From Acidobacteriaceae bacterium (GTDB lineage Bacteria > Acidobacteriota > Terriglobia > Terriglobales > Acidobacteriaceae), in NCBI GenBank assembly GCA_025929125.1, contig JAICMT010000088.1, forward strand, positions 1-6,631: a DNA stretch of 6,631 nucleotides, in the 5' to 3' direction. The notes beneath the pieces are model-generated. The model worked only from the letters and a program-made list of their open reading frames with translations, ran no database searches and was not told the origin of the DNA. Each line of letters begins with the position of its first letter. Position 1 is the stretch's first letter. Positions 5,927 to 6,631 of the stretch are shown here, piece after piece. A program made the translations under genes and the position numbers.

Positions 5927-6583
5927 ATGCCAGCCGAAGTCGAGACGCAGCCCGCATTACACCAGGCTATCTCCGATACCCATTTGACACGGTCCCGCCA
6001 ATCCGCCCCGCTTGACCTCGCCCGCCTGGAGCGGCTCGTTCTCACCGGATTCATGGGAGCCGGCAAGTCCACCGTCGGCCGCCAGCTTGCCGCCCGGCTG
6101 GGCTGGGACTTTGTCGATCTCGACGAGCTGATCGAATCGCGCGCCGGGCTTACCGTGCCGGCCATCTTCTCGCAATACGGGGAATCTCACTTCCGCAAGT
6201 TGGAGTCTCAGGCGCTCGCCGCCGCGCTCGGGCGCCGCAACATCCTGCTCGCTCTCGGCGGAGGTGCTCCGGAGATCCTAACCAATCGCCTGCTCATCGA
6301 GCAGACGCCAGCCACCGCAACAATCTTCCTCGACGCACCCTTTTCCACCCTGTTCGATCGCTGCATGCTGCAGGCACTCAACACCCCGGCAGCCGGAACC
6401 CAGCCCGCGGAGCTCCGGCCCTTGCTGGCCGACCCCGCAACCGCCGAGGCACGTTTCATGGCTCGCCGCCCCATCTATCGCCGCCTTGCACGTCTTGCCG
6501 TGGATACCTCTTCGCTGTCGACCGGAGAAGCCGTCGACGCAATCCTTTCTGCGCTCCGGCCCCGCTCCTCCTCGAGGACGTAG
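5927..6583 (+). CDS. aroK: Shikimate kinase
   Basis: Cytoplasmic P-loop kinase that phosphorylates shikimate to shikimate 3-phosphate with ATP, the fifth step of the chorismate (aromatic amino acid) pathway. Of 218 residues, the core begins near 36. Walker A is GFMGAGKST (41-49). The shikimate-binding aspartate lies in FVDLDELIE (Asp64/Asp66), the binding arginine in ESHFRKLES (Arg90), and the glycine-rich LALGGGAPE follows (108-116). The lid arginine is in RPLL (Arg164), and the C-terminal arginine region is RRPIYRRLA (180-188). The usual length is about 170. The excess is a roughly 34-residue Gln/Thr/Ser-containing N-terminal tail plus an insertion before the lid (about 148-162). ATG 5927 has AAGGAG at seven-base spacing, and an in-frame ATG at 5882 lacks one and sits at the terminator. 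All catalytic motifs are intact. The symbol aroK is used for the family; an aroL-type isozyme cannot be excluded. Confidence 0.93.
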   Translation: MPAEVETQPALHQAISDTHLTRSRQSAPLDLARLERLVLTGFMGAGKSTVGRQLAARLGWDFVDLDELIESRAGLTVPAIFSQYGESHFRKLESQALAAALGRRNILLALGGGAPEILTNRLLIEQTPATATIFLDAPFSTLFDRCMLQALNTPAAGTQPAELRPLLADPATAEARFMARRPIYRRLARLAVDTSSLSTGEAVDAILSALRPRSSSRT

Positions 6584-6594
6584 CGGGCCGGAGC
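6553..6594 (+). other. Long GC-rich hairpin across the shikimate kinase stop codon
   Basis: GCTCCGGCCCCGCT (6553-6566) pairs with AGCGGGCCGGAGC (6582-6594) over 13 base pairs with a single bulged C. The 15-base loop contains the palindrome TCCTCGAGGA (6569-6578). The stop codon TAG is at 6581-6583, so the stem covers the last ten or so codons and the trailer. It looks terminator-like, but the following bases (TTGGCAAACC) are not T-rich. It may be a 3'-end stabilising stem or a non-canonical terminator. Nothing else is recognisable in 6595-6631. Confidence 0.5.
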
Positions 6595-6631
6595 TTGGCA
6601 AACCGCAACCGCTGCCGCTCCCCCTCTCTAA

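Overview
The window looks like a chromosomal core segment of a GC-rich, double-membraned (Gram-negative type) bacterium. An Omp85/BamA-type outer-membrane protein with seven POTRA-like repeats, and an ECF sigma factor whose helix-turn-helix ends in [11 protein letters not shown], together point to Acidobacteriota. That assignment is inference from protein style, not a database match. No mobile element, CRISPR array, tRNA or rRNA is visible.

Layout. Positions 1-3020 (minus strand) hold the first 1006 codons of a BamA-like gene. It starts at TTG with a strong ribosome binding site and runs off the left edge within the C-terminal part of its barrel. A 289-base divergent intergenic region follows. 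Positions 3310-4440 (plus) encode a ThiF/MoeB-family E1-like adenylyltransferase with zinc cysteines and an extra C-terminal domain. After a 215-base AT-richer gap, 4656-5333 encodes an ECF sigma factor. It overlaps by one base a 98-residue protein (5333-5629) with a degenerate anti-sigma-like HxxC motif. Positions 5630-5926 are non-coding but highly organised. Positions 5927-6583 encode shikimate kinase, with a strong GC hairpin across its stop codon. The last 48 bases hold no recognisable gene.

How the parts fit. The sigma factor and the small protein form a translationally coupled pair, probably regulator and modulator. The BamA-like protein (beta-barrel assembly), the E1 enzyme (sulfur transfer to a ubiquitin-like carrier for thiamine or molybdopterin) and shikimate kinase (chorismate pathway) are unrelated housekeeping functions.

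The most unusual signal is the non-coding stretch 5677-5883. It has a sigma70-like promoter with a 17-base spacer and a predicted RNA start at about 5711. The predicted RNA folds as a three-way junction: a 5'/3' closing stem, a three-helix arm and a second hairpin. A textbook intrinsic terminator ends it. Loops of both arms are complementary to opposite sides of that terminator. It could be a free-standing small RNA of about 173 nucleotides or an attenuator-type leader for shikimate kinase, which begins 43 bases further on. I recognise no known riboswitch or RNA family in it.
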